Positions 39,825 to 49,945 of a stretch of DNA of 64,000 nt are shown in pieces. Every line of letters starts with the position of its first letter. Position 1 is the first letter of the stretch. This DNA is from Streptomyces sp. NBC_00708 (lineage in GTDB: Bacteria; Actinomycetota; Actinomycetes; Streptomycetales; Streptomycetaceae), in NCBI GenBank assembly GCA_036226585.1, contig CP108997.1, forward strand, positions 1,488,001 through 1,552,000, given 5' to 3'. Made by a program: the position numbers and the translations under genes. The notes beneath the pieces were generated by a model. The model was not told the DNA's origin. It did not search any database and was given only the letters and a program-made list of their open reading frames with translations.

Positions 39825-40940
39825 GTGACGCAGGACGCAGGGTGGGGCGGCGGGGCCTACGGAGGCACGCCGTACGGGGGGCCCGGGGACCCGTCCGGGT
39901 GGGGCGGCTGGGGCGGCGGCTGGATGGCACCCAAGCCGGGGGTGATACCCCTGGGGCCGCTGGGCGTCGGGGAGATATTCGGCGGCGCGTTCTCCACCCT
40001 GGGCCGCTACGGCAAGCAGCTGCTCGCGGTGGGCGCGGCTCTCTACGGCGGGGCGCTGCTCGTGGTGGGCGCGGCGGTCGCCATCGCGTACTCGGCCGTC
40101 TCGGACCATCTGGACCGGCTGTTCGCACTGAACGGGGACGAGGACCCGGCCTCGCGGGACCTGGTCCCGGTGCTCATCGCCTTCGGCGTGGTCGTGCTGC
40201 TCGCGATCCTCTCGATGGTGGTGGCCTCGGCCGTGGTCTACTCCGCGGTTCCGGCGGTCCTCCAGGAAGCGGTGCTGGGCCGGCCGACGACGTTCTCCGT
40301 GGTCTGGCGGCGGGCCTGGGCGCGGATGCCCGCGGTGGTCGGCGCGCTCCTGCTGACCGGGCTGATCACGATGGTGCCGATGCTGCTGGCCGTCGGCGCC
40401 CTCACCGCGGGCATCATCGGCGCGGTCGCCATGGACAGCGACGGCTCGGTGGCCCTGGTCCTGGCGGGCGTGGTCTGCTTCCTCGGCTTCGTCCCGGTGG
40501 CCACCTGGCTCTGGGTGAAGTTCTCGCTCGCCCCCTCGGCCGTCGTCCTGGAGGACCAGGGCCCGGTGGCCTCGCTCCGCCGCTCGGCCACGCTGATGCG
40601 CGGTGCCTGGTGGCGGGTCTTCGGGGTGACCCTGCTGGCGGGCGTCCTCGCCGCCGTGGCGAGCTACGTCATCCAGATCCCGTTCACCTTTCTCGGCATG
40701 TTCACCGGCATGATCGGCTCCGTCGGCCTCGGCGAGGACCCGAGCCCCGCCGCGATCCTCACCGCGATGAGCGGATACCTGGTGCTGATGCTGCTCGGTC
40801 AGCTGGTGAGCCAGCTGGTCGTGGCGGTGTTCCCGCCGCTGGTGACCGGGCTGCTCTACGTGGACCGGCGCATCCGCACCGAGAACCTGGGCCCGGTGCT
40901 CGCCGAGGCAGCCGCCGTACCGCCGCAGTACACGGCGTAG
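39825..40940 (+). CDS. Multispanning membrane protein with Gly-rich N-terminus
   Basis: 371 residues. A cytosolic Gly/Trp/Tyr-rich tail (about 1-35, GWGGGAYGGTPYGGPGDPSGWGG) precedes about six membrane helices, with the conserved start PLGPLGVGEIFGGAFSTLGRYGKQLLAVG and LAPSAVVLEDQGPVASLRRSATLMRG in the middle. This is the pattern of glycerophosphoryl-diester-phosphodiesterase membrane-domain-like proteins common in actinomycetes, for which no function is established. The GTG at 39825 has GGAG upstream. Confidence 0.78.
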   Translation: MTQDAGWGGGAYGGTPYGGPGDPSGWGGWGGGWMAPKPGVIPLGPLGVGEIFGGAFSTLGRYGKQLLAVGAALYGGALLVVGAAVAIAYSAVSDHLDRLFALNGDEDPASRDLVPVLIAFGVVVLLAILSMVVASAVVYSAVPAVLQEAVLGRPTTFSVVWRRAWARMPAVVGALLLTGLITMVPMLLAVGALTAGIIGAVAMDSDGSVALVLAGVVCFLGFVPVATWLWVKFSLAPSAVVLEDQGPVASLRRSATLMRGAWWRVFGVTLLAGVLAAVASYVIQIPFTFLGMFTGMIGSVGLGEDPSPAAILTAMSGYLVLMLLGQLVSQLVVAVFPPLVTGLLYVDRRIRTENLGPVLAEAAAVPPQYTA

Positions 40941-40948
40941 CGGCCGGC

Positions 40949-41314
40949 TCAGTCGGTGAGCGTCTTCTTCGGGCGCAGGACGCAGAACTCGTTGCCCTCG
41001 GGGTCGGTCAGTACCACCCAGGTCGCGTCCGGTGTCTGGCCGACGTCGGCGCGCCGGGCACCGAGCCCGATCAGACGCTCGACCTCGGCGTCCCGGTCGT
41101 CCGGGGAGAGGTCGATGTGCAGCCGGTTCTTGACCGCCTTGTCCTCCGGCACGGACAGGAAGCACATCCCGGGCAGGGCCGTCTCGTCGGCGCCGATGAC
41201 GATCTCGTCCTCGTCCTCGTAGAGAATCCGCCAGTCCAGGGCCGCACTCCAGAAGCGGGCCTGGGCGGGCAGGTCGTGGGCGTCGACGGAGAGCTGGTAG
41301 AAGCGCAGGGTCAT
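40949..41314 (-). CDS. VOC/glyoxalase-like protein
   Basis: 121 residues of the vicinal-oxygen-chelate fold: FYQLSVDAHDLPAQARFWSAALDWRI, MCFLSVPEDKAVKNRLHIDL and TWVVLTDPEGNEFCVL. The last Glu (in GNEFC) is the usual metal ligand and the His of LHIDL another. The reaction is unknown. A CAGACT element 6 nt upstream suggests leaderless transcription. Confidence 0.85.
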   Translation of the reverse strand: MTLRFYQLSVDAHDLPAQARFWSAALDWRILYEDEDEIVIGADETALPGMCFLSVPEDKAVKNRLHIDLSPDDRDAEVERLIGLGARRADVGQTPDATWVVLTDPEGNEFCVLRPKKTLTD

Positions 41315-41320
41315 GGCCCG

Positions 41321-41326
41321 AGTCTG
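41321..41326 (-). promoter_or_regulatory. -10 element placing a leaderless start at 41314
   Basis: CAGACT on the minus strand followed by 6 nt and the ATG; no ribosome site. Confidence 0.35.
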
Positions 41327-41357
41327 CCAGCCGGCGGCGCGCCCGCGGGGCACTACG

Positions 41358-41391
41358 CCGAACGGCCCCGGCGGATGCCGGGGCCGTTCGG
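41358..41391 (-). terminator. Hairpin terminator of the suf operon
   Basis: 15-bp perfect arms (41358-41372 with 41377-41391) and loop GGAT, 24 nt after the sufT stop. Confidence 0.75.
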
Positions 41392-41415
41392 GCGCGTACG
41401 GGGGTACGCGGACGC

Positions 41416-41754
41416 TCAGACGTTGAAGCCCAGCGCGCGCAGCTGCTCGCGGCCGTCGTCCGTGATCTTGTCGGGGCCCCACGGGGGCATCCAGACCCAG
41501 TTGATCCGGAGTTCGCTGACGATGCCGTCCGTCGCGGACTTCGCCTGGTCCTCGATGACATCGGTCAGCGGACAGGCCGCGGACGTCAGGGTCATGTCGA
41601 GGGTGGCGATGTTGGCGTCGTCGATGTGGATGCCGTAGATCAGCCCCAGGTTGACGACGTCGATGCCCAGCTCGGGGTCGACCACGTCGTACAGCGCTTC
41701 GCGGACCTCCTCCTCGGAGGCCGGCTTGGTCGTCACGGTCTCGTTGTCGCTCAT
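41416..41754 (-). CDS. sufT: SufT-type DUF59 Fe-S assembly factor
   Basis: 112-residue MIP18/DUF59 protein, last gene of the suf operon. Motifs: EEVREALYDVVDPELGIDVVNLGLIYG and LTSAACPLTDVIEDQ, whose Cys is the conserved family residue, then NWVWMPPWGPDKIT. It helps mature Fe-S proteins, probably by cluster transfer. ATG overlaps the sufU stop (ATGA). Confidence 0.92.
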   Translation of the reverse strand: MSDNETVTTKPASEEEVREALYDVVDPELGIDVVNLGLIYGIHIDDANIATLDMTLTSAACPLTDVIEDQAKSATDGIVSELRINWVWMPPWGPDKITDDGREQLRALGFNV

Positions 41755-42206
41755 GCGGTCTTCCCTTCGGACAGCGCCTGCGCCGTCGCGTCCTTCCACG
41801 CCATCCAGCTCAGCAGCGCGCACTTGACCCGGGCCGGGTACTTGGAGACACCGGCGAACGCGATCGCGTCCTCCAGCACCTCCTCCATCGCGTCGTCGGG
41901 CTCCAGCTGCCCCTTCGACTGCATCAGCTCCAGGAACGCGGCCTGGATCTTCTGCGCCTCGCCCAGTTCCTTGCCGACCAGCAGCTCGTTCAGTACGGAG
42001 GCGCTGGCCTGGCTGATGGAGCAGCCCTGGCCCTCGTAGCTCACATCGGCGATGGTCTCGCCGTCGTACCGCACCCGCAACGTGATCTCGTCACCGCACG
42101 TCGGATTGACGTGATGCACCTCGGCGTCGCCGTCTCGCAGGCCGCGCCCATGAGGGTGCTTGTAGTGGTCCAGGATCACTTCCTGGTACATGGAATCAAG
42201 CTTCAC
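41751..42206 (-). CDS. sufU: SufU sulfurtransferase/scaffold-like protein
   Basis: 151 residues. Three conserved Cys (NPTCGDEI, GQGCSISQAS, RVKCALLSW) and an Asp bind zinc in SufU; the insertion between the second and third Cys (ELGEAQKIQAAFLELMQSKGQLEPDD) marks SufU rather than IscU. It accepts persulfide sulfur from SufS. GTG at 42206 gives the usual KLDSMYQEVILDHYKHP N-terminus. It lies 20 bp after sufS. Confidence 0.95.
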   Translation of the reverse strand: MKLDSMYQEVILDHYKHPHGRGLRDGDAEVHHVNPTCGDEITLRVRYDGETIADVSYEGQGCSISQASASVLNELLVGKELGEAQKIQAAFLELMQSKGQLEPDDAMEEVLEDAIAFAGVSKYPARVKCALLSWMAWKDATAQALSEGKTA

Positions 42207-42226
42207 GAGTCAAATCCCCAGCCGCT

Positions 42227-43483
42227 CTAACCGAAAAAGTTCCGGACGTGTTCCAGGCCGTCCACCAGGGCGTCGACCTCGGCGGGCGTGGAGTACAGAT
42301 AGAACGACGCTCGCGTCGTCGCAGGAATTCCGTACCGCAGGCAGACCGGGCGGGCGCAGTGGTGGCCGACCCGGACCGCGATGCCCTGTTCGTCCAGCAC
42401 CTGCCCCACGTCGTGCGGGTGGATGTCGCCGAGCGTGAAGGAGATCGTCGCGCCGCGGTTCTCCGCGGTGGCCGGGCCGATGATCCTGAGGTCCGGCACC
42501 TCCAGGAGCCGCTTCACCGCGTAGGCGGTGATGGCCTGCTCATGGCGGTGGATGTTCTCCATGCCGATCGCCGAGAGGTAGTCCACGGCCGCGCCGAGGC
42601 CGACGGCCTGGGCGATCGGGGGCGTACCGGCCTCGAACTTGTGCGGCGCGGGGGCGTAGGTCGAGGAGTGCATCGACACGGTCTCGATCATCTCGCCGCC
42701 GCCGAGGAACGGGGGCAGGTCCTCCAGGAGTTCCTGCCGTCCCCAGAGCACGCCGATGCCGGTCGGGCCGACCATCTTGTGACCGGTGAAGGCCACGAAG
42801 TCGGCCTGGAGCGCCTGCACGTCGAGCACCATGTGCGGGGCCGCCTGGGAGGCGTCGACGCAGACGAGCGCACCGACCTCCTGGGCGCGGCGGACGATCT
42901 GCTCGACCGGGTTGTGGGTGCCCATGATGTTCGAGACCAGCGTGAAGGAGACGATCTTCGTCTTCTCGGTGATGATCTCGTCGATGTTGGACAGGTCCAG
43001 CCGGCCGTCGTCGGTGATGCCGAACCACTTCAGCTTCGCGCCCGTGCGCTGCGAGAGCAGCTGCCAGGGAACGATGTTGGAGTGGTGCTCCATCTCCGTG
43101 GTGACGATCTCGGTCTCGTGGTCGACCCGGTAGGGCTCGTCGGCCCAGCCGAGCATGTTGGCCACCAGGTTGAGCGACTCCGAGGCGTTCTTGGTGAAGA
43201 TCACCTCGTCGCGGCTGGGCGCGTTGATGAACGCGGCGACCTTGTCACGGGCGCCCTCGTACAGCGCCGTGGCCTCCTCCGCGATCGTGTACACGCCCCG
43301 GTGCACGTTGGCGTTGTGCCGCTCGTAGTACGCGTTGAGGGCGTCGAGAACCTGGCGCGGCTTCTGCGAGGTCGCGGCACTGTCCAGGTAGACGATCTTC
43401 TTCCCGTCGTGGACCGTACGGTCCAGCAGGGGGAAGTCCTTGCGGATCGCCTCGGTGTCGAGGAGGCCCGGCAGCTGTGTCAC
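42227..43483 (-). CDS. sufS: Cysteine desulfurase SufS
   Basis: PLP enzyme of 418 residues that mobilises sulfur from cysteine. PLP Lys is in FVAFTGHKMVGPTGIG, TKNASESLNLVAN binds the cofactor phosphate, and the catalytic Cys is in RVGHHCARPVCLRYG near the C-terminus, of the group II (SufS) type. Its start overlaps the sufC stop, and sufU follows. Confidence 0.96.
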   Translation of the reverse strand: MTQLPGLLDTEAIRKDFPLLDRTVHDGKKIVYLDSAATSQKPRQVLDALNAYYERHNANVHRGVYTIAEEATALYEGARDKVAAFINAPSRDEVIFTKNASESLNLVANMLGWADEPYRVDHETEIVTTEMEHHSNIVPWQLLSQRTGAKLKWFGITDDGRLDLSNIDEIITEKTKIVSFTLVSNIMGTHNPVEQIVRRAQEVGALVCVDASQAAPHMVLDVQALQADFVAFTGHKMVGPTGIGVLWGRQELLEDLPPFLGGGEMIETVSMHSSTYAPAPHKFEAGTPPIAQAVGLGAAVDYLSAIGMENIHRHEQAITAYAVKRLLEVPDLRIIGPATAENRGATISFTLGDIHPHDVGQVLDEQGIAVRVGHHCARPVCLRYGIPATTRASFYLYSTPAEVDALVDGLEHVRNFFG

Positions 43484-44244
43484 GCGGCAGCGCCACCCTT
43501 CACGTATGCCTCGTAGCCCTCGTTCTCCAGCTTGTCGGCCAGCTCGGCGCCGCCGGACTCGGCGATCCGGCCGTTGGCGAACACGTGCACGAAGTCGGGC
43601 TTGATGTACCGGAGGATCCGGGTGTAGTGCGTGATCAGCAGGGTGCCGACCTCGCCGGTCTCGCGGACCCGGTTGACGCCCTCGGAGACGATGCGCAGCG
43701 CGTCGACGTCGAGGCCGGAGTCGGTCTCGTCGAGGATGGCGACCTTCGGCTTGAGGAGCTCCAGCTGAAGGATCTCGTGGCGCTTCTTCTCGCCGCCGGA
43801 GAAGCCCTCGTTGACGTTGCGCTCGGCGAAGGACGGGTCCATCTGGAGGCCGGCCATCGTCTCCTTGACCTCCTTCACCCAGGTACGCAGCTTGGGGGCC
43901 TCGCCGCGGACGGCGGTGGCGGAGGTGCGCAGGAAGTTGGAGACCGAGACACCGGGGATCTCGACCGGGTACTGCATGGCGAGGAACAGGCCGGCGCGGG
44001 CCCGCTCGTCGACGGACATCTCCAGGACGTCCTCGCCGTCCAGGGTGACCGTGCCACTGGTGATCGTGTACTTGGGGTGGCCTGCGAGGGAGTACGCGAG
44101 GGTGGACTTGCCGGACCCGTTGGGGCCCATGATGGCGTGGGTCTCGCCCTGCTTCACGGTCAGGTCGACGCCCTTGAGGATCTCCTTCGTGGCGTTGTCG
44201 GCCTCGACGGAAACGTGCAGGTCGCGGATTTCAAGCGTTGCCAT
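43480..44244 (-). CDS. sufC: SUF complex ATPase SufC
   Basis: 254-residue ABC-type ATPase that drives the SufBCD scaffold; it is not a transporter. Walker A GPNGSGKSTL, Q-loop region FLAMQYPVEIPGV, signature FSGGEKKRHEILQ, Walker B KVAILDETDSGLDVDALR (ETDSG is the SufC form), H-loop LLITHYTRIL. The ATG follows the Rieske gene stop by 7 nt. Confidence 0.97.
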   Translation of the reverse strand: MATLEIRDLHVSVEADNATKEILKGVDLTVKQGETHAIMGPNGSGKSTLAYSLAGHPKYTITSGTVTLDGEDVLEMSVDERARAGLFLAMQYPVEIPGVSVSNFLRTSATAVRGEAPKLRTWVKEVKETMAGLQMDPSFAERNVNEGFSGGEKKRHEILQLELLKPKVAILDETDSGLDVDALRIVSEGVNRVRETGEVGTLLITHYTRILRYIKPDFVHVFANGRIAESGGAELADKLENEGYEAYVKGGAAA

Positions 44245-44251
44245 GGGTGAC

Positions 44252-44569
44252 TCAGGACTCCTGGGTGACGGAGACGAGCACATCGTCCCCTTCGATCTTG
44301 ACGGGGTATACGGGGACGGGGCGCGTCGCGGGAAGACCGGACGGCTTGCCGGTGCGGAGGTCGAAGCTGGAACCGTGCAGCCAGCACTCGATCGAGCAGT
44401 CCTCGACCTCGCCCTCGGACAGCGAGACGTTCGCGTGCGAGCAGATGTCGTTGATCGCGAACACCTCGCCCTCGGTGCGGACGACGGAGACCGGCGTGCC
44501 GTCGAGCTCCACCCGTTTGGGGGTGTCGTCCTCCAGCTCGCTCAGCGCGCAGGCTTTCACGAAGGCCAT
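44252..44569 (-). CDS. Rieske-type ferredoxin in the suf operon
   Basis: 105 residues. [2Fe-2S] ligands are CSHANVSLSEGEVEDCSIECWLHGSSFDLRTG, with the CxH and CxxH pairs of a Rieske centre. It resembles the small ferredoxin component of aromatic dioxygenases, but its constant position between sufD and sufC points to electron supply or a test substrate for cluster assembly; the exact role is not established. Overlaps sufD (TGATG). Confidence 0.9.
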   Translation of the reverse strand: MAFVKACALSELEDDTPKRVELDGTPVSVVRTEGEVFAINDICSHANVSLSEGEVEDCSIECWLHGSSFDLRTGKPSGLPATRPVPVYPVKIEGDDVLVSVTQES

Positions 44570-45750
44570 CAGACCGACGCCTCCAGCTCGGCCTCGATCT
44601 TGTCGAGCAGCCGGGCCTCGACGTCCGGCAGACCGATCTGCTGGACCAGCTCGGCGAAGAAGCCGCGCACGACGAGGCGGCGGGCCTCCTCGGCCGGGAT
44701 GCCGCGCGACTGGAGGTAGAACAGCTGCTCGTCGTCGAAGCGGCCGGTCGCCGAGGCGTGGCCGGCGCCGACGATCTCGCCGGTCTCGATCTCCAGGTTC
44801 GGCACCGAGTCGACCCGCGCACCGTCGGTCAGGACCAGGTTGCGGTTCATCTCGTAGGTGTCGGTGCCCTCGGCGGCGGCCTGGATGAGCACGTCGCCGA
44901 TCCACACCGCGTGCGCGTCGTCGCCCTGGAGCGCGCCCTTGTAGGCCACGTTGGACTTGCAGTGCGGGGTGTTGTGGTCGACCAGGAGGCGGTGCTCCTG
45001 GTGCTGGCCCTTGTCGGTGAAGTAGAGGCCGAACAGCTCGGCCTCGCCACCGGTGCCCGCGTACGCGATCCGGGGGTGCAGCCGGACCACGTCACCGCCG
45101 AAGGTGACGACGACGGACTTGAACGAGGCGTCCCGGCCGACCAGCGCGTTGTGCTGGCCGACGTGGACGGCGCGCTCGTCCCAGTCCTGCACGGAGACGA
45201 CGGTCAGCTTGGCACCGTCGCCCAGGACGTAGTCCACATTGGCGGCGAGCACCGCGTCGCCGGTGTGGTCGATGACGACGACGGCCTCGGCGAAGGCACC
45301 CAGCTCCACGACCTGGTGGCCGTAGGCGACACCGCCCTCGCCGTGCACGGCGATCCGGATCGGCTCGGTGAGCACGGCCTCCTTGGGGACCGTGACCACG
45401 TGGGCCTGCTCGAAGGACGAGTAGGCCTGCGCGGCCACCCGGTCCACCGGCTTGCCGGCCCTGCCGAGCCGGGCGTCGTCCCGGCCGACGGTCTCGACCG
45501 TGACACCCTGCGGGGCGTCGATCGCGACCTTCACACCGCTGCCGGTGGCGACGGCGGTCCCGTCGTGCAGGCCGCGCAGCCGCGCCAGCGGGGTGAACCG
45601 CCACTCCTCCTCGCGGCCGTGCGGGACGGGGAAGTCCGCGACGTCGAAGGACGGGGGTGCGCTCATGCGGGTGGCGACGGTCGACTCCGCGGCCACCGCG
45701 ATGGAACCGGCGGTGGTGGACCCCGCGGGGATGTTCTGAGCCTCAGCCAT
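44569..45750 (-). CDS. sufD: SUF scaffold protein SufD
   Basis: 393 residues. Core parallel beta-helix with SFKSVVVTFGGDVVRLHPRIAY, FGLYFTDKGQHQEHRLLVDHNTPHCKSNVAYKGAL, and the C-terminal VGAGHASATGRFDDEQLFYLQSRGIPAEEARRLVVRGFFAEL shared by SufB and SufD. Forms SufBC2D with the neighbouring products. Spaced 59 bp from sufB. Confidence 0.96.
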   Translation of the reverse strand: MAEAQNIPAGSTTAGSIAVAAESTVATRMSAPPSFDVADFPVPHGREEEWRFTPLARLRGLHDGTAVATGSGVKVAIDAPQGVTVETVGRDDARLGRAGKPVDRVAAQAYSSFEQAHVVTVPKEAVLTEPIRIAVHGEGGVAYGHQVVELGAFAEAVVVIDHTGDAVLAANVDYVLGDGAKLTVVSVQDWDERAVHVGQHNALVGRDASFKSVVVTFGGDVVRLHPRIAYAGTGGEAELFGLYFTDKGQHQEHRLLVDHNTPHCKSNVAYKGALQGDDAHAVWIGDVLIQAAAEGTDTYEMNRNLVLTDGARVDSVPNLEIETGEIVGAGHASATGRFDDEQLFYLQSRGIPAEEARRLVVRGFFAELVQQIGLPDVEARLLDKIEAELEASV

Positions 45751-45809
45751 GGCTGTCGTAGTGCTCGCTTTCTCAGTCAAGAACTCTTCAGGACGCGTTC
45801 GGCGGCGTA

Positions 45810-47231
45810 CTAGCCGACCGAACCCTCCATCTGCAGCTCGATCAGCCGGTTGAGCTCCAGGGCGTACTCCATCGGCAGCTCCTTGGCGATCGGCTCGACG
45901 AAGCCGCGCACGATCATCGCCATGGCCTCGAACTCGGTCATGCCGCGGCTCATCAGGTAGAAGAGCTGGTCCTCGGAGACCTTGGAGACAGTCGCCTCGT
46001 GGCCCATCGACACGTCGTCCTCGCGGACGTCGACGTACGGGTACGTGTCGGACCGGGAGATCGTGTCGACGAGCAGCGCGTCGCACAGGACGTTGGACTT
46101 CGCGCCCGGCGCGCCCTCGCCGATCTCGATCAGACCGCGGTAGGAGGTACGGCCGCCGCCTCGCGCCACCGACTTGGAGACGATGTTGGACGAGGTGTTC
46201 GGGGCCATGTGGACCATCTTGGCGCCGGCGTCCTGGTGCTGGCCCTCGCCCGCGAAGGCGATGGACAGGGTCTCGCCCTTGGCGTGCTCGCCCATCAGGT
46301 AGACGGCCGGGTACTTCATGGTGACCTTGGAGCCGATGTTGCCGTCGACCCACTCCATGGTCGCGCCCTCGTAGGCCACGGCGCGCTTGGTGACCAGGTT
46401 GTAGACGTTGTTCGACCAGTTCTGGATCGTCGTGTAGCGGCAGCGGCCGCCCTTCTTCACGATGATCTCGACGACCGCGGAGTGCAGCGAGTCGGAGGAG
46501 TAGATCGGGGCGGTGCAGCCCTCGACGTAGTGGACGTAGGCGTCCTCGTCGACGATGATCAGCGTCCGCTCGAACTGGCCCATGTTCTCCGTGTTGATAC
46601 GGAAGTAGGCCTGGAGCGGGATGTCCACGTGGACACCCTTGGGCACGTAGATGAAGGAACCGCCGGACCACACGGCCGTGTTCAGCGACGCGAACTTGTT
46701 GTCGCCGACCGGGATGACGGTGCCGAAGTACTCCTTGAAGAGTTCCTCGTGCTCCTTCAGCGCGGTGTCGGTGTCGACGAAGATGACGCCCTGCTCCTCC
46801 AGGTCCTCGCGGATCTGGTGGTAGACGACCTCGGACTCGTACTGCGCCGCGACACCGGCGACGAGGCGCTGCTTCTCCGCCTCCGGGATGCCGAGCTTGT
46901 CGTACGTGTTCTTGATGTCCTCGGGCAGGTCGTCCCAGGAGGCCGCCTGCTTCTCCGTCGAACGCACGAAGTACTTGATGTTGTCGAAGTCGATGCCCGA
47001 GAGGTCCGAGCCCCAGTTCGGCATCGGCTTCTTGCCGAAGAGCTTGAGGCCCTTGAGCCGCAGCTTCAGCATCCACTCGGGTTCGTTCTTCTTCTCCGAG
47101 ATGTCGCGGACGACGGCCTCGGAGAGGCCGCGCTTGGCCGTCGCGCCTGCCGCGTCGGAGTCGGCCCAGCCGAATTCGTACGTGCCCAGGCCCTCGAGCT
47201 CAGGGTGGGCAGTCTCCGTGGGGAGCGTCAT
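45810..47231 (-). CDS. sufB: SUF scaffold protein SufB
   Basis: 473 residues. Characteristic SufB segments: [76 protein letters not shown] with the Cys of [25 protein letters not shown], and [39 protein letters not shown]. Nascent clusters assemble on SufB. ATG overlaps the sufR stop (ATGA), preceded by GGAGGAACCCCGC. Confidence 0.97.
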   Translation of the reverse strand: MTLPTETAHPELEGLGTYEFGWADSDAAGATAKRGLSEAVVRDISEKKNEPEWMLKLRLKGLKLFGKKPMPNWGSDLSGIDFDNIKYFVRSTEKQAASWDDLPEDIKNTYDKLGIPEAEKQRLVAGVAAQYESEVVYHQIREDLEEQGVIFVDTDTALKEHEELFKEYFGTVIPVGDNKFASLNTAVWSGGSFIYVPKGVHVDIPLQAYFRINTENMGQFERTLIIVDEDAYVHYVEGCTAPIYSSDSLHSAVVEIIVKKGGRCRYTTIQNWSNNVYNLVTKRAVAYEGATMEWVDGNIGSKVTMKYPAVYLMGEHAKGETLSIAFAGEGQHQDAGAKMVHMAPNTSSNIVSKSVARGGGRTSYRGLIEIGEGAPGAKSNVLCDALLVDTISRSDTYPYVDVREDDVSMGHEATVSKVSEDQLFYLMSRGMTEFEAMAMIVRGFVEPIAKELPMEYALELNRLIELQMEGSVG

Positions 47232-47968
47232 GCGGGGTTCCTCCCGGCCGTGCTTGCAGATGCTGAATCGGTGGTCTGTGGGGTGGGGTGTCCGCTGCGC
47301 GGAATGTACGTCGTGCACACCCCGTCGCCGTGGGCGATGGTGGCCAGACGCTGCACATGGGTCCCCAGGAGGCTGGAGAAGATCTCCGTCTCCGCCTCGC
47401 ACAGCTGCGGGTACTGCTCGGCGACATGTGCGACCGGGCAGTGGTGCTGACACAGCTGCTCACCCTGCTGCGGGCCCGGCGCGCTGCGCGCCGTAGCAGC
47501 GTACCCGTCGGCGGACAGCGCCTTGGCCAGCGCCTCCGTACGGGCTTCGGGCTCCGCGGCCTCGATCGCCGCGCGGTAGGCCGCCGACTGCTCGGCGGTC
47601 CTGGCACGGGCGAACGCCATGACCGCTTCGTCGCCCGCGGTCTCGGCGATCCAGCGCAGGGCGTCCGCGGCGAGCGTGTCGTAGGACTGGTCGAAGGCGT
47701 CCCGGCCGCAGTCGGTGAGGGCGAACACCTTGGCCGGACGGCCCCGGGTCCGTGCCCCGTACACCCGCTTCTCGCGGGCCTCGACGACACCGTCGCAGGC
47801 GAGGGCGTCGAGATGGCGGCGGACGGCTGCCTGGGTGAGCCCCAGGCGCTTCGCCAGATCGGCGACCGTGGACGGGCCGTGGTCCAGGATGGAGCGCGCG
47901 ACACGGTTGCGCGTCGAGCGCTCACCGGTCGCGAGTTCCTCCTGAGGAGCCTCGCCCACGTATTTCAC
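47228..47968 (-). CDS. sufR: SufR-type Fe-S cluster-sensing repressor of the suf operon
   Basis: 246 residues. The N-terminal DeoR/ArsR-type helix-turn-helix ([42 protein letters not shown]) is followed by a C-terminal Cys cluster, [18 protein letters not shown] with a further Cys in GDGVCTTY, that can hold an Fe-S cluster. When clusters suffice, the holo-form represses suf. GTG at 47968 is chosen because a CAAC-N6-GTTG operator and a -10 element abut it; the upstream ATG at 48037 would place both inside the coding sequence. First gene of the operon, so autoregulated. Confidence 0.92.
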   Translation of the reverse strand: MKYVGEAPQEELATGERSTRNRVARSILDHGPSTVADLAKRLGLTQAAVRRHLDALACDGVVEAREKRVYGARTRGRPAKVFALTDCGRDAFDQSYDTLAADALRWIAETAGDEAVMAFARARTAEQSAAYRAAIEAAEPEARTEALAKALSADGYAATARSAPGPQQGEQLCQHHCPVAHVAEQYPQLCEAETEIFSSLLGTHVQRLATIAHGDGVCTTYIPRSGHPTPQTTDSASASTAGRNPA

Positions 47969-48004
47969 AACGCCATTGTTGCGTAATTCATCCGCCCCTG
48001 ACAA
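47968..48004 (-). promoter_or_regulatory. sufR promoter with overlapping CAAC-N6-GTTG operator
   Basis: Minus strand TTGTCA (48004-47999), 18-bp spacer, AACAAT (47980-47975), then 6 nt to the GTG. CAACAATGGCGTTG (47981-47968) covers the -10 and start codon and matches the SufR palindrome CAAC-N6-GTTG that I recall from streptomycetes. The message appears leaderless. Confidence 0.7.
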
Positions 48005-48040
48005 CCACGGTCCGAAACGATCAACGGTGCTTTCCATCAC

Positions 48041-48054
48041 TTAGGGTTACCTAA
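48041..48054. promoter_or_regulatory. TTAGG-GTTA-CCTAA palindrome upstream of sufR and the ABC exporter
   Basis: TTAGGGTTACCTAA has perfect 5-bp arms and lies 37 nt before the TACACT -10 of the divergent ABC transporter. The arms equal those of iron-regulator (DmdR/IdeR) boxes, but the spacing is 4 instead of 9. The bound regulator is unknown. Confidence 0.45.
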
Positions 48055-48090
48055 TCAAGCCCCGGGACCGGGGCGCGCCGGACGGCTGCC

Positions 48091-48096
48091 TACACT
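48091..48096 (+). promoter_or_regulatory. -10 element placing a leaderless start at 48105
   Basis: TACACT followed by 8 nt and the ATG of the ABC ATPase; no ribosome site is present. Confidence 0.5.
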
Positions 48097-48104
48097 CATT
48101 TGCC

Positions 48105-49033
<929 letters not shown>

Positions 49034-49037
<4 letters not shown>

Positions 49038-49801
49038 GCGCCGGTACGTACACCCCCCGGCCGGGCGCCGCCCCGCTGCCGCGCATGATCGCCGCGCAGA
49101 CCGCGCTGGAGACGCGGATGCTGCTGCGCAACGGCGAGCAGCTCCTGCTGACCGTGGTCATCCCGACGCTGCTGCTCGTGCTGTTCAGCTCGGTCGACAT
49201 CGTGGACACCGGCTCGGGCGAGCCGGTCGACTTCCTGACGCCGGGTGTGCTGGCGCTGGCCGTCATGTCGACGGCCTTCACCGGCCAGGCCATCGCCACC
49301 GGTTTCGAGCGGCGCTACGGGGTCCTCAAGCGCCTCGGCGCCTCCCCGCTGCCGCGCTGGGGCCTGATGACCGCGAAGACGCTGGCCGTGCTGGTCACCG
49401 AGGTGCTTCAGGTGGTCCTGCTGACGGTGATCGCGTTCGCGCTGGGCTGGTCCCCGCACGGCAACCCCCTCTCCGTGCTGCTGCTCCTGGTGCTGGGGAC
49501 CGCCGCGTTCTCCGGGCTCGGGCTGCTGATGGCCGGGACGCTGAAGGCCGAGGCGACGCTGGCCGCCGCCAACCTGGTGTTCCTGCTGCTGCTGGTGGGC
49601 GGCGGGGTGATCGTGCCGCTGGAGAAGTTCCCGGAGGCGGTGCAGTCGGTGCTGGGGCTGCTGCCGATCGCGGCCCTCTCGGGCGGGCTGCGGGACGTCC
49701 TCCAGCACGGCGCCGGGATGCCGTGGGGCGACCTGGGCATCCTCGCGGTCTGGACGGTGCTGGGGCTCGGCGCGGCGGCCCGGTTCTTCCGCTGGGAGTG
49801 A
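49034..49801 (+). CDS. ABC-2 type exporter permease
   Basis: 255 residues with six predicted membrane helices and the ABC-2 pattern: PRMIAAQTALETRMLLRNGEQLLLTVVIPTLLLVLFS, then FLTPGVLALAVMSTAFTGQAIATGFERRYGVLKRLGASPLPRWG, and VPLEKFPEAVQSVLGLLPIAALSGGLRDVL. ATGA-coupled to the ATPase. A large hairpin follows. Confidence 0.93.
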
Positions 49802-49848
49802 GCCCCCGAGCGCGTTCCGTCGCCGTTTCGGACAACTCGTCCCCCCAG

Positions 49849-49905
49849 GGGGGCGTCGCGCCGGTCAGGGCGGGGTCCACGACGCCTGACCGGCGCGACG
49901 CCCCC
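49849..49905 (+). terminator. Long hairpin terminator after the ABC exporter
   Basis: Perfect 21-bp arms (49849-49869 with 49885-49905) and a 15-nt loop, lying between the permease and ctaA. Confidence 0.75.
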
Positions 49906-49932
49906 TCGTGAAAGCTTGCACAAGCGGCGTCC

Positions 49933-49938
49933 TACGAT
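49933..49938 (+). promoter_or_regulatory. -10 element of leaderless ctaA
   Basis: TACGAT followed by 7 nt and the GTG at 49946. A short inverted repeat, GCTTG-CA-CAAGC (49914-49925), sits just upstream and could be an operator. Confidence 0.5.
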
Positions 49939-49945
49939 GGTGCGC

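Noticed and set aside
43480..44244. ABC transporter ATPase for the SufC gene
   Set aside because: No permease partner; ETDSG Walker B form and suf neighbours identify SufC.
48037..48040. Upstream start for sufR in this region
   Set aside because: It would place the CAAC-N6-GTTG operator and the promoter inside the coding region; no ribosome site is present.
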